From positions 1-56,437 of the forward strand of contig NZ_BDAY01000026.1 in the NCBI RefSeq assembly GCF_001612685.1: 56,437 nucleotides of DNA. The letters run 5' to 3'. The stretch is from Nocardia altamirensis NBRC 108246. Lineage in GTDB: Bacteria; Actinomycetota; Actinomycetes; Mycobacteriales; Mycobacteriaceae. The notes under the pieces are model-generated. The model ran no database searches, was not told the DNA's origin, and saw only the letters and a list, made by a program, of their open reading frames with translations. A program made the position numbers and the translations under genes. This document shows positions 14,605-24,078 of the stretch, piece by piece (the first letter of the stretch is position 1; every line of letters starts with the position of its first letter).

Positions 14605-16323
14605 TCAGCTCGCGAGGGTCTGACCCGGCCGCAGCACCGGCCCGCAGGAACCTGAATTCCGGAACCCCGGCCACAGGGGTGGCAGGACCCGCCCGGCGTA
14701 CTGGCGCAACTCCTCGAGTTGGGCTTCGTCGCGGACCACTTCTTTGCGCACCCAATCCTCGTCCGACATGTCGAGATTCGGGGATCGGTGGATCCGGTAG
14801 TAGTCGCGATCCATGCGTGGATCGATGGTGACCTGGTTCTGCATCCACGCGCCGTGCGTGTGTACGAAGGTGGGTTTGACCTGCTCGAACACGTAGTCGC
14901 TCAGGTCCGTGGGATCCTTGCCCGCGTACATGTCCGCGATCTTCGCTTCGGTCAGCCCGGCCATGTCGATCAACCGCAACCGCGATGTCAGCGACGTGCC
15001 GCCCATATCGGGAGAGAACAGACTGCCCTGCTGCAGACCGATGATGTCCGCATAGCCGTTGAAGACATACCCGAACCGTTCGACGATCCAGCACAGCGGC
15101 ACATCCGACGTCGCACGATACGACTCGGAAGCGCTGGCGAACGCGCTGCCGGACGGAATCAACACCCCGACCAGCGTCAGCGCGACCAGCACCCGCCCGC
15201 GCGTGCGCAGCCGTGCCACCAACTCCCCTACCGAGACCACCACGAGGAACACCGCGAGCACCCACACGGGGGTGGCGAACCGGAACTGCCCCATCCAGTC
15301 CGGCTCCAAAACGCAATAGGCGACCAGGGCGAGCGCCAACGGCACCACCACCGCGACAACACCGTCGCGCCACCGACTCGGCACGGCCAGCGCGAGCCCG
15401 ACCACGCCGACGGCGGCGATCACCGCGGGCGCGCCCGCGTACTGCACCAGATCCCCGGCCCTGGTCAGGTCCTGCACCGTCGGCAGCGCTTGGTCCTTGG
15501 CGACCGCGGTGTTCGGCACGAGCCTGCCGAACTCGCTGATCCGCCACACCAGATAGGCACCGTACGGAACAGCGAACGCGAGCCCCGAGTACAGCGCGGA
15601 TCGGACGGCAACGAGCAACGTCGCGCGCCGGACCAGGATCACCGAAACCAGCGGATACGCGACCAGATAGATCAGACCGTCGGGCCTGGTCAACGCCGCG
15701 AATGCCGCGATAGCGCCGGCGGTGACCGCCACGGTCGGCGTCCACAACCGCCCGTCGAGCACCGCGAGCAAGAGATAGACGGCCAACACGCACGCCGCCA
15801 ACGCGAACAACGGATTCTCCAGACCGGAGAAGCACCAGATCACGAACGAGGGAATCGCGGCAAGCGCCGCACCGGTCGCGAAGGTGATCAGCGCAGGCCA
15901 CCGCGAGACCCGGCGCGCGGCGACATAACACGCAGCGAGGATGCCCGCACAGCACAGCAGCGCGATCGCCTTGGGATAGAGGACATAGTCGGGAACACCG
16001 AAGACGGTGCCGCGGTCGAAGAGTCCGAACCATTCGCCGAGTACCAGCACAGCAAGCCAGGTGGGGTTGGAGAACCCTTCCACCGCAGGTACACCGGGCT
16101 GCAGCACCGGGCCCGCGCCCTCCGCGACGCTGCGCGCGTACGCGAACGTGATGCCTGCGTCGTCGACCATCCAACTGCCGTACCGGCTCGCCCGCCAGCC
16201 GATCAGCACCAATCCGCCGACCACGGCTGCCAACGGGGCCAACCACGACCGATCACGATGTCGCCGTGCACCCTCGGGTACCTCGACCGGAGCGGACAAC
16301 CGCGCCGTCTCTACCTCAACCAT
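14605..16323 (-). CDS. GT-C family membrane glycosyltransferase, arabinosyltransferase-like
   Basis: 572 residues. The first periplasmic loop carries the acidic motif WMVDDAGITFAYARS near residue 52, followed by VEGFSNPTWLA; this resembles AftB-like GT-C enzymes that use polyprenyl-phosphate sugars at the outer face of the membrane. About ten hydrophobic segments fill residues 30-400, and a soluble C-terminal part of about 170 residues follows. In mycolic-acid bacteria AftB adds terminal arabinofuranose to arabinogalactan and lipoarabinomannan. The match to AftB is by motif and layout only; a related mannosyl- or other pentosyl-transferase is possible. The start is the ATG at 16323. Confidence 0.72.
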   Translation of the reverse strand: MVEVETARLSAPVEVPEGARRHRDRSWLAPLAAVVGGLVLIGWRASRYGSWMVDDAGITFAYARSVAEGAGPVLQPGVPAVEGFSNPTWLAVLVLGEWFGLFDRGTVFGVPDYVLYPKAIALLCCAGILAACYVAARRVSRWPALITFATGAALAAIPSFVIWCFSGLENPLFALAACVLAVYLLLAVLDGRLWTPTVAVTAGAIAAFAALTRPDGLIYLVAYPLVSVILVRRATLLVAVRSALYSGLAFAVPYGAYLVWRISEFGRLVPNTAVAKDQALPTVQDLTRAGDLVQYAGAPAVIAAVGVVGLALAVPSRWRDGVVAVVVPLALALVAYCVLEPDWMGQFRFATPVWVLAVFLVVVSVGELVARLRTRGRVLVALTLVGVLIPSGSAFASASESYRATSDVPLCWIVERFGYVFNGYADIIGLQQGSLFSPDMGGTSLTSRLRLIDMAGLTEAKIADMYAGKDPTDLSDYVFEQVKPTFVHTHGAWMQNQVTIDPRMDRDYYRIHRSPNLDMSDEDWVRKEVVRDEAQLEELRQYAGRVLPPLWPGFRNSGSCGPVLRPGQTLAS

Positions 16324-16555
16324 TCACCAGATCCCGCGTTCGAACGACATTGCCAGAGGCACAACAACGTTCGCACCGTCGCGAATTCTGCCATCGGACT
16401 TGACTGATCTTAACAACAGCTACACGGGCCCCGAACACGTGATCAACGGTGGTTGGGTGGGAGTTGCCGGGGTACCGCGGAGAGATGGGCCCCGTTTCAC
16501 CGGAGCTCGTCACGCATCCAGCAGTGGACACTGCAGGGGAAAGGAACTGCGAACG

Positions 16556-17065
16556 ATGACCGATACCGTCGTCGACATCACCGATATCACCGTTGACAAT
16601 GAGCACGTCGCGCGACCGGAGCAGGGACCGCATACGCAGCCCGACACGGCCACCATCTGGCGGGATGCCACTACGGTTTTGGTGACCAGGGTCACCGGAC
16701 CGCGACAACTGACGGCGGTGCCGCGGCTGGTCATCCCGATCGGTGACACCCAACTCGCCTTCCGGGTGTCGTCGCGATCCGCGGAAGCGCAGCAGTTGGT
16801 GCGCGACGGCCGCGTGCTGGTCCAGCCCGCCGACTGGCGTGGCACCCCCGTGCTCGGTTCCCATCAGCGGCAGGGGCAGTCCCAGTTGGTGACGGCGGGC
16901 ACGCTGCTTCCGTACGTGCAGTCGGAGATCTCGGCCAAATACCGGTGGCGAATTCCCATGGCGCGGTTCGCGCATCGGCTGACTCGCCGCACGGCACCGT
17001 ACGGCGATGTCGTCGTGCTGGTGAACGTCTCCGAGCCGAGCCGGATCCCGATGCTGACCAGGTAG
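16556..17065 (+). CDS. Flavin/F420-type split-barrel (PPOX-like) protein
   Basis: 169 residues. The N-terminal 35 residues are acidic and probably flexible. The rest (TATIWRDATTVLVTRV, LVIPIGDTQLAFRVS, SAEAQQLVRDGRVLVQPADWRG, VTAGTLLPY) follows the strand order of the pyridoxamine-phosphate-oxidase-like split barrel used by small actinobacterial proteins that bind FMN, F420 or haem. No cofactor-binding residue can be named with certainty. The ATG at 16556 has AAAGGAA about 10 bases upstream. It is divergent from the glycosyltransferase gene and followed after 126 bases by the mannosidase gene. The 232 bases between the divergent genes show no clear operator. Confidence 0.55.
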   Translation: MTDTVVDITDITVDNEHVARPEQGPHTQPDTATIWRDATTVLVTRVTGPRQLTAVPRLVIPIGDTQLAFRVSSRSAEAQQLVRDGRVLVQPADWRGTPVLGSHQRQGQSQLVTAGTLLPYVQSEISAKYRWRIPMARFAHRLTRRTAPYGDVVVLVNVSEPSRIPMLTR

Positions 17066-17191
17066 CGAAGGCGGGGCTGCTTTTCGACAAATGCGCAGTT
17101 CAGCGGCGTGTCGGCGGCGGAGGCACGGTCCGGCGATGTCAGGATGGCTGACAGCAGGGCAACGTTGTCGGACGCTCGTCGAGGAGCAGGT

Positions 17192-19531
17192 ATGTCGCGT
17201 CGCCATCTTGTCGGCATCGTTGTGCCCCTGCTGCTTCCCTTCATCCCCGTCACGGCGCACGCTGAGACTGTGGTCGATGCCAGCAAGTACGTGAATCCCT
17301 TTGTCGGTACGGCGGACGGCGGCCCGGATTTCGGGCACGGCGGCGGCGCAGGCATGACCTTCCCCGGCGCGGTGACTCCGTTCGGCATGATGCAGTGGAG
17401 CCCGGACACGGTGCGCACCGCGGGCGGCGGCTACAAGTACGAGGACGACCGGCTGTACGGGTTCTCGATGACGCACATCTCCGGCCCCGGTTGCACTGGC
17501 GCGCAAGACTTTCCGGTGCTGCCGATATCCGGGGTGATCGGCCGGTCGCCCGCGGTCGACGGCCCGGGGTATGTCCAGACCTTCGATCATGCGAATGAGC
17601 AGGCGAGCCCCGGCTATTACCGCGTCACCACCGACTCCGGCGTGCGGACCGAACTGACCGCGTCGACGCGAGCAGGCGTGGCCCGCTTCACCTTTCCGGC
17701 GGGCACGCCGGGCACCGTGCTGCTCGATGTGACCGGCTCGGTCAACGGTGTCGACGATGCCGAGGTCTCGATCGACGGCAACACCGTGTCCGGCTGGGCG
17801 CACACCGGCGGATTCTGCGGCGCGGCAAGCCGATACCGCGTGTACTTCCACGCCACCTTCGACCGCCCGATCACCGCGGCGGGCAGCTGGAAGGACGGTG
17901 TCGTCCAGCCGGGCATCACCGTGGTCTCCGGTGCATCGCCGAGCAGGCGCACGAACTCGGGCGATATCGCGAGCAATGGCCGTGGCAGCGGCATCTACCT
18001 GCAGTTCGACTCCGACCGGCCGGTGCAGATGCGGACCGGGCTCTCCTACGTCAGCGGCGAAGGCGCGCAACGCAATCTCGAGGCCGAGATCGGGATGAAG
18101 GACTTCGACACCGTCCGGGTCGACGCGCGGGAGGCCTGGCGGCAGCGGCTCGACCAGATCGAGGTGTCCGGCGGCGATCCAGATCGGTTGCGCACCTTCT
18201 ATTCCGCGCTCTACCACGTGTTCCTGCAGCCGTACGTCTTCGACGACGTCGACGGCAACTACACCGGATTCGACGGCAAGACCCACCAGGTGCGCCGCGG
18301 CCACCACCATTACGCCACCTTCTCCGGCTGGGATATCTACCGCAGCCAAACGCAATTGCTCGCGTGGCTGGTGCCCGACGTCGCCGCCGATATCGCCCAG
18401 TCGATGTACGAGAACGCGCACGTCCTCGGTGACGTGTGGGATCGGTGGTCGCATCAGAACACCATCACCGGCGTGATGAACGGCGACCCGTATCACTCGA
18501 TCATCGCTAGTACGTACGCATTCGGAGCCGACGACTTCGACGCCGATGCCGCACTGGATTCGATGGTCGCGGGTGCAGAGCGGGTCGGCGAGAAGGCCGG
18601 CTACACCGAGCGCCCCGGCAACGATCAGTATCAGCGGCTCGGCTGGGTGCCCGGTCAGGTCTCCGACACCCTCGAATACTGCCTCGCCGATTTCGGCATC
18701 GCGCAGCTGGCGGACCGCCTCGGCAACCAGGAGCAGCACGAGAAATTCCTGCGCCGCTCGCACGGCTGGCAGCACCTGTACAACCCCGATACGGGCTGGC
18801 TGCAGCCGCGTTCCGCCGAAGGCGTCTTCGGGTACCCGTTCGATCCGGCCGCCACCGACGGATACGTGGAAGGCAATGGCGCGCAATACCATTGGATGGT
18901 CTTCCAGGATGTGCGCGGCCTCTTCGACAAGATGGCGGGCACCAACAGGATGGCCACCAATACCGGGACCACCCGCGACGACACGGTGATCAGGCGGCTC
19001 AACGAGTTCTTCGCACAGCTGAACGCCGGTCCGCACGCCCCCTACGCCTATCTCGGCAACGAGCCGTCGCTGCAAACACCGTGGCTCTACGCCTGGGCGG
19101 GGCAGCCGTGGCGCACCCAGGAGGTGATCGACCGCGCCCGCTTCGAACTGTTCGGCCCGACAGCGGACGGCCTGTCAGGCAACGACGACCTCGGCACCAT
19201 GTCGTCCTGGTACGTCTGGGCGTCGCTCGGCCTCTTCCCGGTGATCCCCGGCCGCGCCGAACTCTTCGTGCACGGACCGGCTTTCGCGCACGCCGAGATC
19301 CGCCGCTCGTCGGGCGAGCAGTTCACCATCAGCGCTCCCGACGCGGGCGATGCGGCACCGTATGTGCAGGCATTGCAGGTCGACGGCAGCGCGACCACGA
19401 AGGCGTGGTTGCCCGAGTCGTTCGCCCGCGACGGCGGACGCCTCGACTTCGTGATGGGCCCCGATCCCGAAAAGAGTTTCGGCGCGGCGCCTTCCGACAC
19501 ACCGCCCTCGTTCGGCGTACCCGGGCCGTGA
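17192..19531 (+). CDS. Secreted GH92 alpha-mannosidase
   Basis: 779 residues, normal for glycoside hydrolase family 92. A signal peptide occupies residues 1-25 (MSRRHL..., cleavage near TAHAE). The mature start VNPFVGTADGG is the usual opening of the N-terminal beta-sandwich; THISGPGCTGAQDFPVLP follows, and GNDDLGTMSSWYVWASLGLFPVIPG is the hallmark of the (alpha/alpha)6 catalytic barrel. GH92 enzymes are calcium-dependent and remove alpha-linked mannose from mannans or glycans. The ATG at 17192 has GAGGAG 5 bases upstream. Its role may be remodelling of the cell's own mannolipids or use of fungal and host mannans. Confidence 0.93.
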   Translation: MSRRHLVGIVVPLLLPFIPVTAHAETVVDASKYVNPFVGTADGGPDFGHGGGAGMTFPGAVTPFGMMQWSPDTVRTAGGGYKYEDDRLYGFSMTHISGPGCTGAQDFPVLPISGVIGRSPAVDGPGYVQTFDHANEQASPGYYRVTTDSGVRTELTASTRAGVARFTFPAGTPGTVLLDVTGSVNGVDDAEVSIDGNTVSGWAHTGGFCGAASRYRVYFHATFDRPITAAGSWKDGVVQPGITVVSGASPSRRTNSGDIASNGRGSGIYLQFDSDRPVQMRTGLSYVSGEGAQRNLEAEIGMKDFDTVRVDAREAWRQRLDQIEVSGGDPDRLRTFYSALYHVFLQPYVFDDVDGNYTGFDGKTHQVRRGHHHYATFSGWDIYRSQTQLLAWLVPDVAADIAQSMYENAHVLGDVWDRWSHQNTITGVMNGDPYHSIIASTYAFGADDFDADAALDSMVAGAERVGEKAGYTERPGNDQYQRLGWVPGQVSDTLEYCLADFGIAQLADRLGNQEQHEKFLRRSHGWQHLYNPDTGWLQPRSAEGVFGYPFDPAATDGYVEGNGAQYHWMVFQDVRGLFDKMAGTNRMATNTGTTRDDTVIRRLNEFFAQLNAGPHAPYAYLGNEPSLQTPWLYAWAGQPWRTQEVIDRARFELFGPTADGLSGNDDLGTMSSWYVWASLGLFPVIPGRAELFVHGPAFAHAEIRRSSGEQFTISAPDAGDAAPYVQALQVDGSATTKAWLPESFARDGGRLDFVMGPDPEKSFGAAPSDTPPSFGVPGP

Positions 19532-19648
19532 GGTCACCCGCCCGCAATTCATGCCATCATCGGATGTCATGACGACCGACCGGCCGGGATCCCTTCCGCT
19601 GCGGTCGAATTGGGCCCGAAACGCACTCTGACGAGCTCACTATTGACT

Positions 19649-21016
19649 ATGGGCATAGATGAGTTGGCGGCTATAGATGCGGTAAACGCGACAGTCGGCG
19701 TTGTCGAGGACATCGACGCGTTCCCGACTGTCGATGAGCTCAACACCTTTGTCGACGCACTCGCCGAGGCGGCGCCGGATCGGGTGACCGTCACCGAGAT
19801 CGGCCGATCACGCGGCGGCGACCCGATCAGGGAAGTCCAGATCGGCGCGGGGACCAGACACATCGTGGTGGTCGGCAATCCGCATCCGAACGAACCGATC
19901 GGGATGGCGACGATCCGGCACCTGCTCGGCAGGCTGGCCATGGAGGGCATGCAGGACTTCGACGCCACCTGGCACTTCCTGCTGTGTCTCGATCCCGACG
20001 GCACCCGGCTCAACGAGGGCTGGTTCGCCGGACCGCGAGCACGGACCGTCGTCGCGCGTGGCTTCTATCGGCCGCCCGCCGTCGAGCAGCCCGAATGGTG
20101 CTTTCCGACCAGGTGGCGCGGCACCGCGGTCGGGCAGCCGATGCCGGAGACCCACGCGCTGATGACGTTGATCGATCGGACCAGGCCCGCGTTGATCGTT
20201 TCGCTGCACAATGCCGATTTCGGCGGCGGATTCTTCTATACCACCGGAGGCGATCCCAGCTACTGGTCCGGACTGACGAGCCAGCTCGTCGCGGCGGGCG
20301 TGCCGATCTACGAGGGCGAGCCCGACGTGCCCGGCGCACGAACCTTCGCGCCCGGTGTTTTCGAGCTGCCGTCGTTCCACCGGATCGCGAAAACGTTGGA
20401 GGGCAACGGCATCGATCCGCTGGCGATGATGTACGGCGCCGGGATCCGCGACTATGCCGCAAGCCACGGCACCGCGGTGCTGGTGTGCGAGCTGCCGCTG
20501 TGGACCGATCCGAGGGTCGCCGACGAAACACCGAGCACACGGTCAATGGCGACCGTATCGTTCGCCACCGCAACCGCTTACGAGGAGATCGCCGATATCG
20601 TGAGCGGCATCCTCGACCGGCTGTCCGGCTCACTGCACGGCCGCAGTCCCTTCGAGCGGGCGCTGACCGACACGGTGCGCGCCCTTCGTGGCGGCGCCAT
20701 GTCCAAACGCGCTGCGGCCAAGGAGCATTCGGCCGCCCTCGGCGATATCTTCATCGAAGAGTACGTCTGGGTGGGCGTCGCACGACTCCGCGCGGGCGGC
20801 ATGCTGACCCGGCTGCTGGACGAGCAGGCACGCCTGCAGCGCACCGCCGCGATCGACGCCGAGCGCGCCGCCTTCGCCGCCATCTTCGAAAAGTGGTGCG
20901 CCGATATCGAAACCAACGCACCGGGCAACCCTGTCCCGATCCACCGGCTGGTCACCATCCAAGCCGCGGCCATCATCACCGCCGCCGCCCGCCTGCACGC
21001 CGGCCTCCCCGTCTGA
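19649..21016 (+). CDS. M14-family zinc carboxypeptidase
   Basis: 455 residues, no signal peptide. The zinc ligands of M14 metallopeptidases are visible: His79 and Glu82 in NPHPNEP (HxxE) and His187 in SLHNADFGGGF. The catalytic glutamate is Glu281 in VCELPLW. FARM-like LLCLDPDGTRLNEGW at 111-125 supplies substrate-binding residues (Asn, Arg). The last 150 residues are helical and charged. I use the ATG at 19649; a TTG at 19610 is in frame, but neither has a good ribosome binding site. The cytoplasmic location suggests peptide or amide processing rather than digestion outside the cell. A strong terminator follows. Confidence 0.85.
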   Translation: MGIDELAAIDAVNATVGVVEDIDAFPTVDELNTFVDALAEAAPDRVTVTEIGRSRGGDPIREVQIGAGTRHIVVVGNPHPNEPIGMATIRHLLGRLAMEGMQDFDATWHFLLCLDPDGTRLNEGWFAGPRARTVVARGFYRPPAVEQPEWCFPTRWRGTAVGQPMPETHALMTLIDRTRPALIVSLHNADFGGGFFYTTGGDPSYWSGLTSQLVAAGVPIYEGEPDVPGARTFAPGVFELPSFHRIAKTLEGNGIDPLAMMYGAGIRDYAASHGTAVLVCELPLWTDPRVADETPSTRSMATVSFATATAYEEIADIVSGILDRLSGSLHGRSPFERALTDTVRALRGGAMSKRAAAKEHSAALGDIFIEEYVWVGVARLRAGGMLTRLLDEQARLQRTAAIDAERAAFAAIFEKWCADIETNAPGNPVPIHRLVTIQAAAIITAAARLHAGLPV

Positions 21017-21018
21017 AC

Positions 21019-21059
21019 GGGGCATGGGCTGCGGCCCTCTTCGCCGCAGCCCATGCCCC
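21019..21059. terminator. Strong bidirectional terminator
   Basis: A perfect 16-bp stem (GGGGCATGGGCTGCGG and its complement at 21044-21059) with a 9-base loop. It starts 2 bases after the carboxypeptidase stop and ends 13 bases before the end of the convergent siderophore-binding-protein gene. It probably ends transcripts from both sides. Confidence 0.85.
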
Positions 21060-21072
21060 GCTCGGCAAGTCG

Positions 21073-22077
21073 TTATGCCGTGCCGGTCGCCTTCGCCACG
21101 TCGGCGAGCATGGTGTCGGCGGCCTGGACGCCGATGCCGGACATCCAGGTTTCGTCGAGCACATCGATGGCCTTGCCGTTCTTCACCGCGGGCAGATCAC
21201 GCCAGACGGGGCTGGTGGTGACCGCACCCTTCTCCGTCTTGCCCGGGTCGTCGATGGTGGCGACGAAGATGAGGTCGGCGTCGGCCTGATCGATCTGCTC
21301 GGGGCTGACGTCCTTCATGGTCTTCTTCGGATCCGTGGAGACCTGGGAGGCCGGGCGCGGCAGGCCGATGTCGGCGAGCACGACACCGCTGAAGGAGTTG
21401 GTCTGGTACAGCCGGGTCGGTCCGGCGAGGAAGCGCACCACCGAGGCGGTGGGCAAAACCCCGTTGTTCTTGGCCTTGATCGTGTCGCCGAGCGCGCGGG
21501 CCCGATCCTCGTACGCCTTCAGCGCGTCCGCGACCTGCTTCTCCAGCCCGAGCGCCTTGCCGTGCACGGCGAGGTTCGCTTTCCAAGTGCCGCCGGTGTT
21601 TTCGGTGAACACGGTCGGCGCGATGCCGCTCAGCTTGTCGTAGATCTTGTCGTGGCGGACCTTCGAGGACAGGATCAGGTCGGGCTTGAGCGAGGCGATC
21701 CGCTCGAGGTTCGGCTCGAGCAGCGGACCGACATCGGTGACGCCGCCGACCTTGTCCGCCAGGTACGCAGGGAACCCGCCCCTGGTCTTGGTGTGCGGAA
21801 TGACCGCGCCGACCGGCTTGATGCCGACCAAGGTGACCGAATCCAGCTCACCGGTGTCGAGCACGACCACCCGCTTGGGCACCTTCGGGATCGTCACCTG
21901 CCCCATCACGGTGTCGAGGGTGCGCGGAAAGCTCGTCGCGTCCGCGGCCGATACCGTGGCATCCGTTGTCGCGGAGTCTTTTCCGCAGGCCGCGAGGCCG
22001 GACAGGCTCACCGTCGCGACCAGCGCCGCGATCCCGATGCGACCGAGTCCGCGCATGCGGAATCGCCGTGTCGACAT
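21073..22077 (-). CDS. Ferric-siderophore-binding lipoprotein
   Basis: 334 residues. A lipoprotein signal peptide ends in the lipobox LAAC with Cys31. The rest is a class III periplasmic-type binding protein: two lobes joined by a long helix, with VPKRVVVLDTGELDSVTLVGIKPVGA, LKPDLILSS and DLIFVATIDD segments typical of FecB/FhuD-like iron-siderophore binders. It follows the ATPase gene by 67 bases on the same strand and supplies the binding protein of the ABC system encoded upstream. In a Gram-positive-type envelope it would be anchored to the outer face of the membrane. Which siderophore it binds cannot be read from the sequence. Confidence 0.93.
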   Translation of the reverse strand: MSTRRFRMRGLGRIGIAALVATVSLSGLAACGKDSATTDATVSAADATSFPRTLDTVMGQVTIPKVPKRVVVLDTGELDSVTLVGIKPVGAVIPHTKTRGGFPAYLADKVGGVTDVGPLLEPNLERIASLKPDLILSSKVRHDKIYDKLSGIAPTVFTENTGGTWKANLAVHGKALGLEKQVADALKAYEDRARALGDTIKAKNNGVLPTASVVRFLAGPTRLYQTNSFSGVVLADIGLPRPASQVSTDPKKTMKDVSPEQIDQADADLIFVATIDDPGKTEKGAVTTSPVWRDLPAVKNGKAIDVLDETWMSGIGVQAADTMLADVAKATGTA

Positions 22078-22144
22078 GATCAGTTCTCATCTCTGCAGTG
22101 GTGACGCATCATCTCGAACGAGGCGATGCCATGGGGTCGGCCGC

Positions 22145-22993
22145 TCACACGCGAGCGGCGGCGGATCTGGTGGCTCTGCTGCGCGGAACCACCAGTGGCG
22201 TACCGGTTTCCGGATCCGGCAGCACCAGGCAGTCCACACCGAAAACGGTGCGGATCAGGTCGGCTTCCAGCACCTCGGCAGGCGGGCCCGCGGCCGCGAG
22301 GCGACCATCGTGCAGCACCACCAGGTGATCGGCGTAGCGGGCCGCCTGGCCGAGATCGTGCAGCACCATCACGACGGTGCGGCCCGCCTCCTCGTGCAGG
22401 TCGGCGACCAGGTCGAGCACGTCGAGTTGATGGCGCAGGTCGAGGAAGGTCGTCGGCTCGTCGAGCAGCAGCAGGTCGGTGTCCTGCGCCAGCGCCAGCG
22501 CGATCCAGGCCCGCTGGCGTTGCCCGCCGGAGAGTTGGTCGACCTGCTGGTCGCGCAGCTCGGCGGTGCCGGTGCGGCGCAACGCATCCTCGACAGCCGC
22601 CTGGTCGGTGGCCGACCACGGACGCAGCAATCGCTGATGCGGATAGCGCCCGAGCCGGACCAGCGCCTCGACGGTGATCGCCTCCGGGGTGATCGGCTGC
22701 TGCGGCAGCAGGCCCATCCGTAAGGCCAACGCCCTGGCCGACATTCGATGGATATCGGCGCCGTCCAGGGTGACCGTGCCGCCCGACGGGCGAAGCAGCC
22801 GGGTGAGCCCGCGCAGCAGCGTCGACTTGCCGCAGGCGTTGGGGCCGACGATGGCGGTGACCGAACTACCGGGCAGCACCAGGTCGAGCCCGTCGATCAC
22901 CACCCGGTCGCCGTAGCGCAGATCGACTGCGCGGGTGGCCAATTCGTTGCCTGCCCGGTCCTGCTCGGCGCGCGTTTCGCTGTGCTCACTCAT
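22145..22993 (-). CDS. Iron-siderophore ABC transporter ATP-binding protein
   Basis: 282 residues. Walker A is GPNACGKST, the Q-loop is LLPQQPITPEAITV, the signature is LSGGQRQRAW, Walker B is LLLLDEPTTFLDL, and the switch histidine lies in MVLHDLGQAARYADH. All residues needed for ATP hydrolysis are present and the family is that of FepC/FhuC/FecE. Its ATG (22993) overlaps the stop of the second permease gene (ATGA). It energises import of the ferric siderophore. Confidence 0.95.
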   Translation of the reverse strand: MSEHSETRAEQDRAGNELATRAVDLRYGDRVVIDGLDLVLPGSSVTAIVGPNACGKSTLLRGLTRLLRPSGGTVTLDGADIHRMSARALALRMGLLPQQPITPEAITVEALVRLGRYPHQRLLRPWSATDQAAVEDALRRTGTAELRDQQVDQLSGGQRQRAWIALALAQDTDLLLLDEPTTFLDLRHQLDVLDLVADLHEEAGRTVVMVLHDLGQAARYADHLVVLHDGRLAAAGPPAEVLEADLIRTVFGVDCLVLPDPETGTPLVVPRSRATRSAAARV

Positions 22994-24078
22994 GCGGTCC
23001 TCCGGGAAACGGGTGCGCTCTCGCGGAGCATCAGGATCAACAGCCAAGGGGCGCCGACGGTGGCGGTGACGACGCCGACCGGCAGGCCTTCGATCGGCAG
23101 TGCGTGCTGCACGATCAGGTCGCAGCCGAGCAGCAGTGTCGCACCGGCAAGTCCGGTGACGGCGAGGGTGATCGCGGTGGGCGGACCGGCGAGTCGCCGC
23201 ACCAGATGCGGAACAGCCAGTGCCACAAAGGAAATCGGCCCGGTCAGCGCGGCGGCCAGCGAGGCGAGCGCGATCGTGGTGCCCAGCAGGGCGAGGCGGG
23301 CGTGCGAAACGCGCACGCCGAGTGTGCCTGCCGAATCGTCGCCGAGGTCGAGCACCGAGAGCGTCCGGTACTGCACGGCCAGCGCCACGAGCACCAGCAG
23401 GCAGGCGACCGCGGCGCCCTCGATTTCCGGCCAGGTGCGTCCGTAGAGGGATCCGGTGGTCCACTGCACGGCCGAACCGGCGAGTTCCCTCGGGAAACGC
23501 ACCACCATCAGATTCACCGCGGCCGCCAACCCGGCCTGCACCGCGAGGCCGACCAGCACCAGCCGGGTGACCGGCAGTCCCGAGCGCCAGCCGAGCGCGC
23601 CGAGCAGCACCGCGGCGAGCATGCCGCCGCCGAGCGCGCCGAGCGGAATGATCGACTGGCTGGCGCCGAGGGCGAGCACGAGCACCGAACCGAACGAGGC
23701 GCCGCCGGTCACGCCCATGACATCGGGCGAGGCCAGCGGGTTGCGGAACAGCCGCTGCAACACCGCGCCCGCCACCGCGAGGCCCGCGCCCGCGAGCAGC
23801 GCGGCCACCAGCCGCGGCGCACGGAACTCCTGGACGATGTACACCTCGCCCTGGTCGCCGAGGCCGACCGCGGCACGCAAGGCCGTACTCACCGACATCT
23901 CCACCTCACCGACGGTGAGGGCGACGGCGGCCAGCACAGCAATCGCGGCGGCGCACACCGCGCCGATCAGGAGCGCGCGCCTGCGTTGGCGCGCAAGAAC
24001 ATTGCTACCCGAGGCAGGGCGCTTGGCGAGTCGTTTGGGACGCGCCGACCCGTTCCGCAGCGCGGTGTCGTCGATCAT
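22990..24078 (-). CDS. FecCD-type siderophore permease, second subunit
   Basis: 362 residues. A basic cytoplasmic N-terminus of about 35 residues is followed by about ten transmembrane helices. FecCD landmarks are present: RAPRLVAALLAGAGLAVAG, QRLFRNPLASPDVMGVTGGA and GPISFVALAVPHLVRRLAG, the last being the loop that docks the ATPase. Its start overlaps the stop of the first permease gene and its stop overlaps the ATPase start, each as ATGA, so the three are translationally coupled. Confidence 0.94.
   Translation of the reverse strand: MIDDTALRNGSARPKRLAKRPASGSNVLARQRRRALLIGAVCAAAIAVLAAVALTVGEVEMSVSTALRAAVGLGDQGEVYIVQEFRAPRLVAALLAGAGLAVAGAVLQRLFRNPLASPDVMGVTGGASFGSVLVLALGASQSIIPLGALGGGMLAAVLLGALGWRSGLPVTRLVLVGLAVQAGLAAAVNLMVVRFPRELAGSAVQWTTGSLYGRTWPEIEGAAVACLLVLVALAVQYRTLSVLDLGDDSAGTLGVRVSHARLALLGTTIALASLAAALTGPISFVALAVPHLVRRLAGPPTAITLAVTGLAGATLLLGCDLIVQHALPIEGLPVGVVTATVGAPWLLILMLRESAPVSRRTA

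Noticed and set aside
16316..19075. A 919-codon minus-strand frame over the GH92 gene
   Set aside because: The plus strand encodes a complete GH92 enzyme with signal peptide; the opposite frame has no recognisable domain and crosses gene boundaries.
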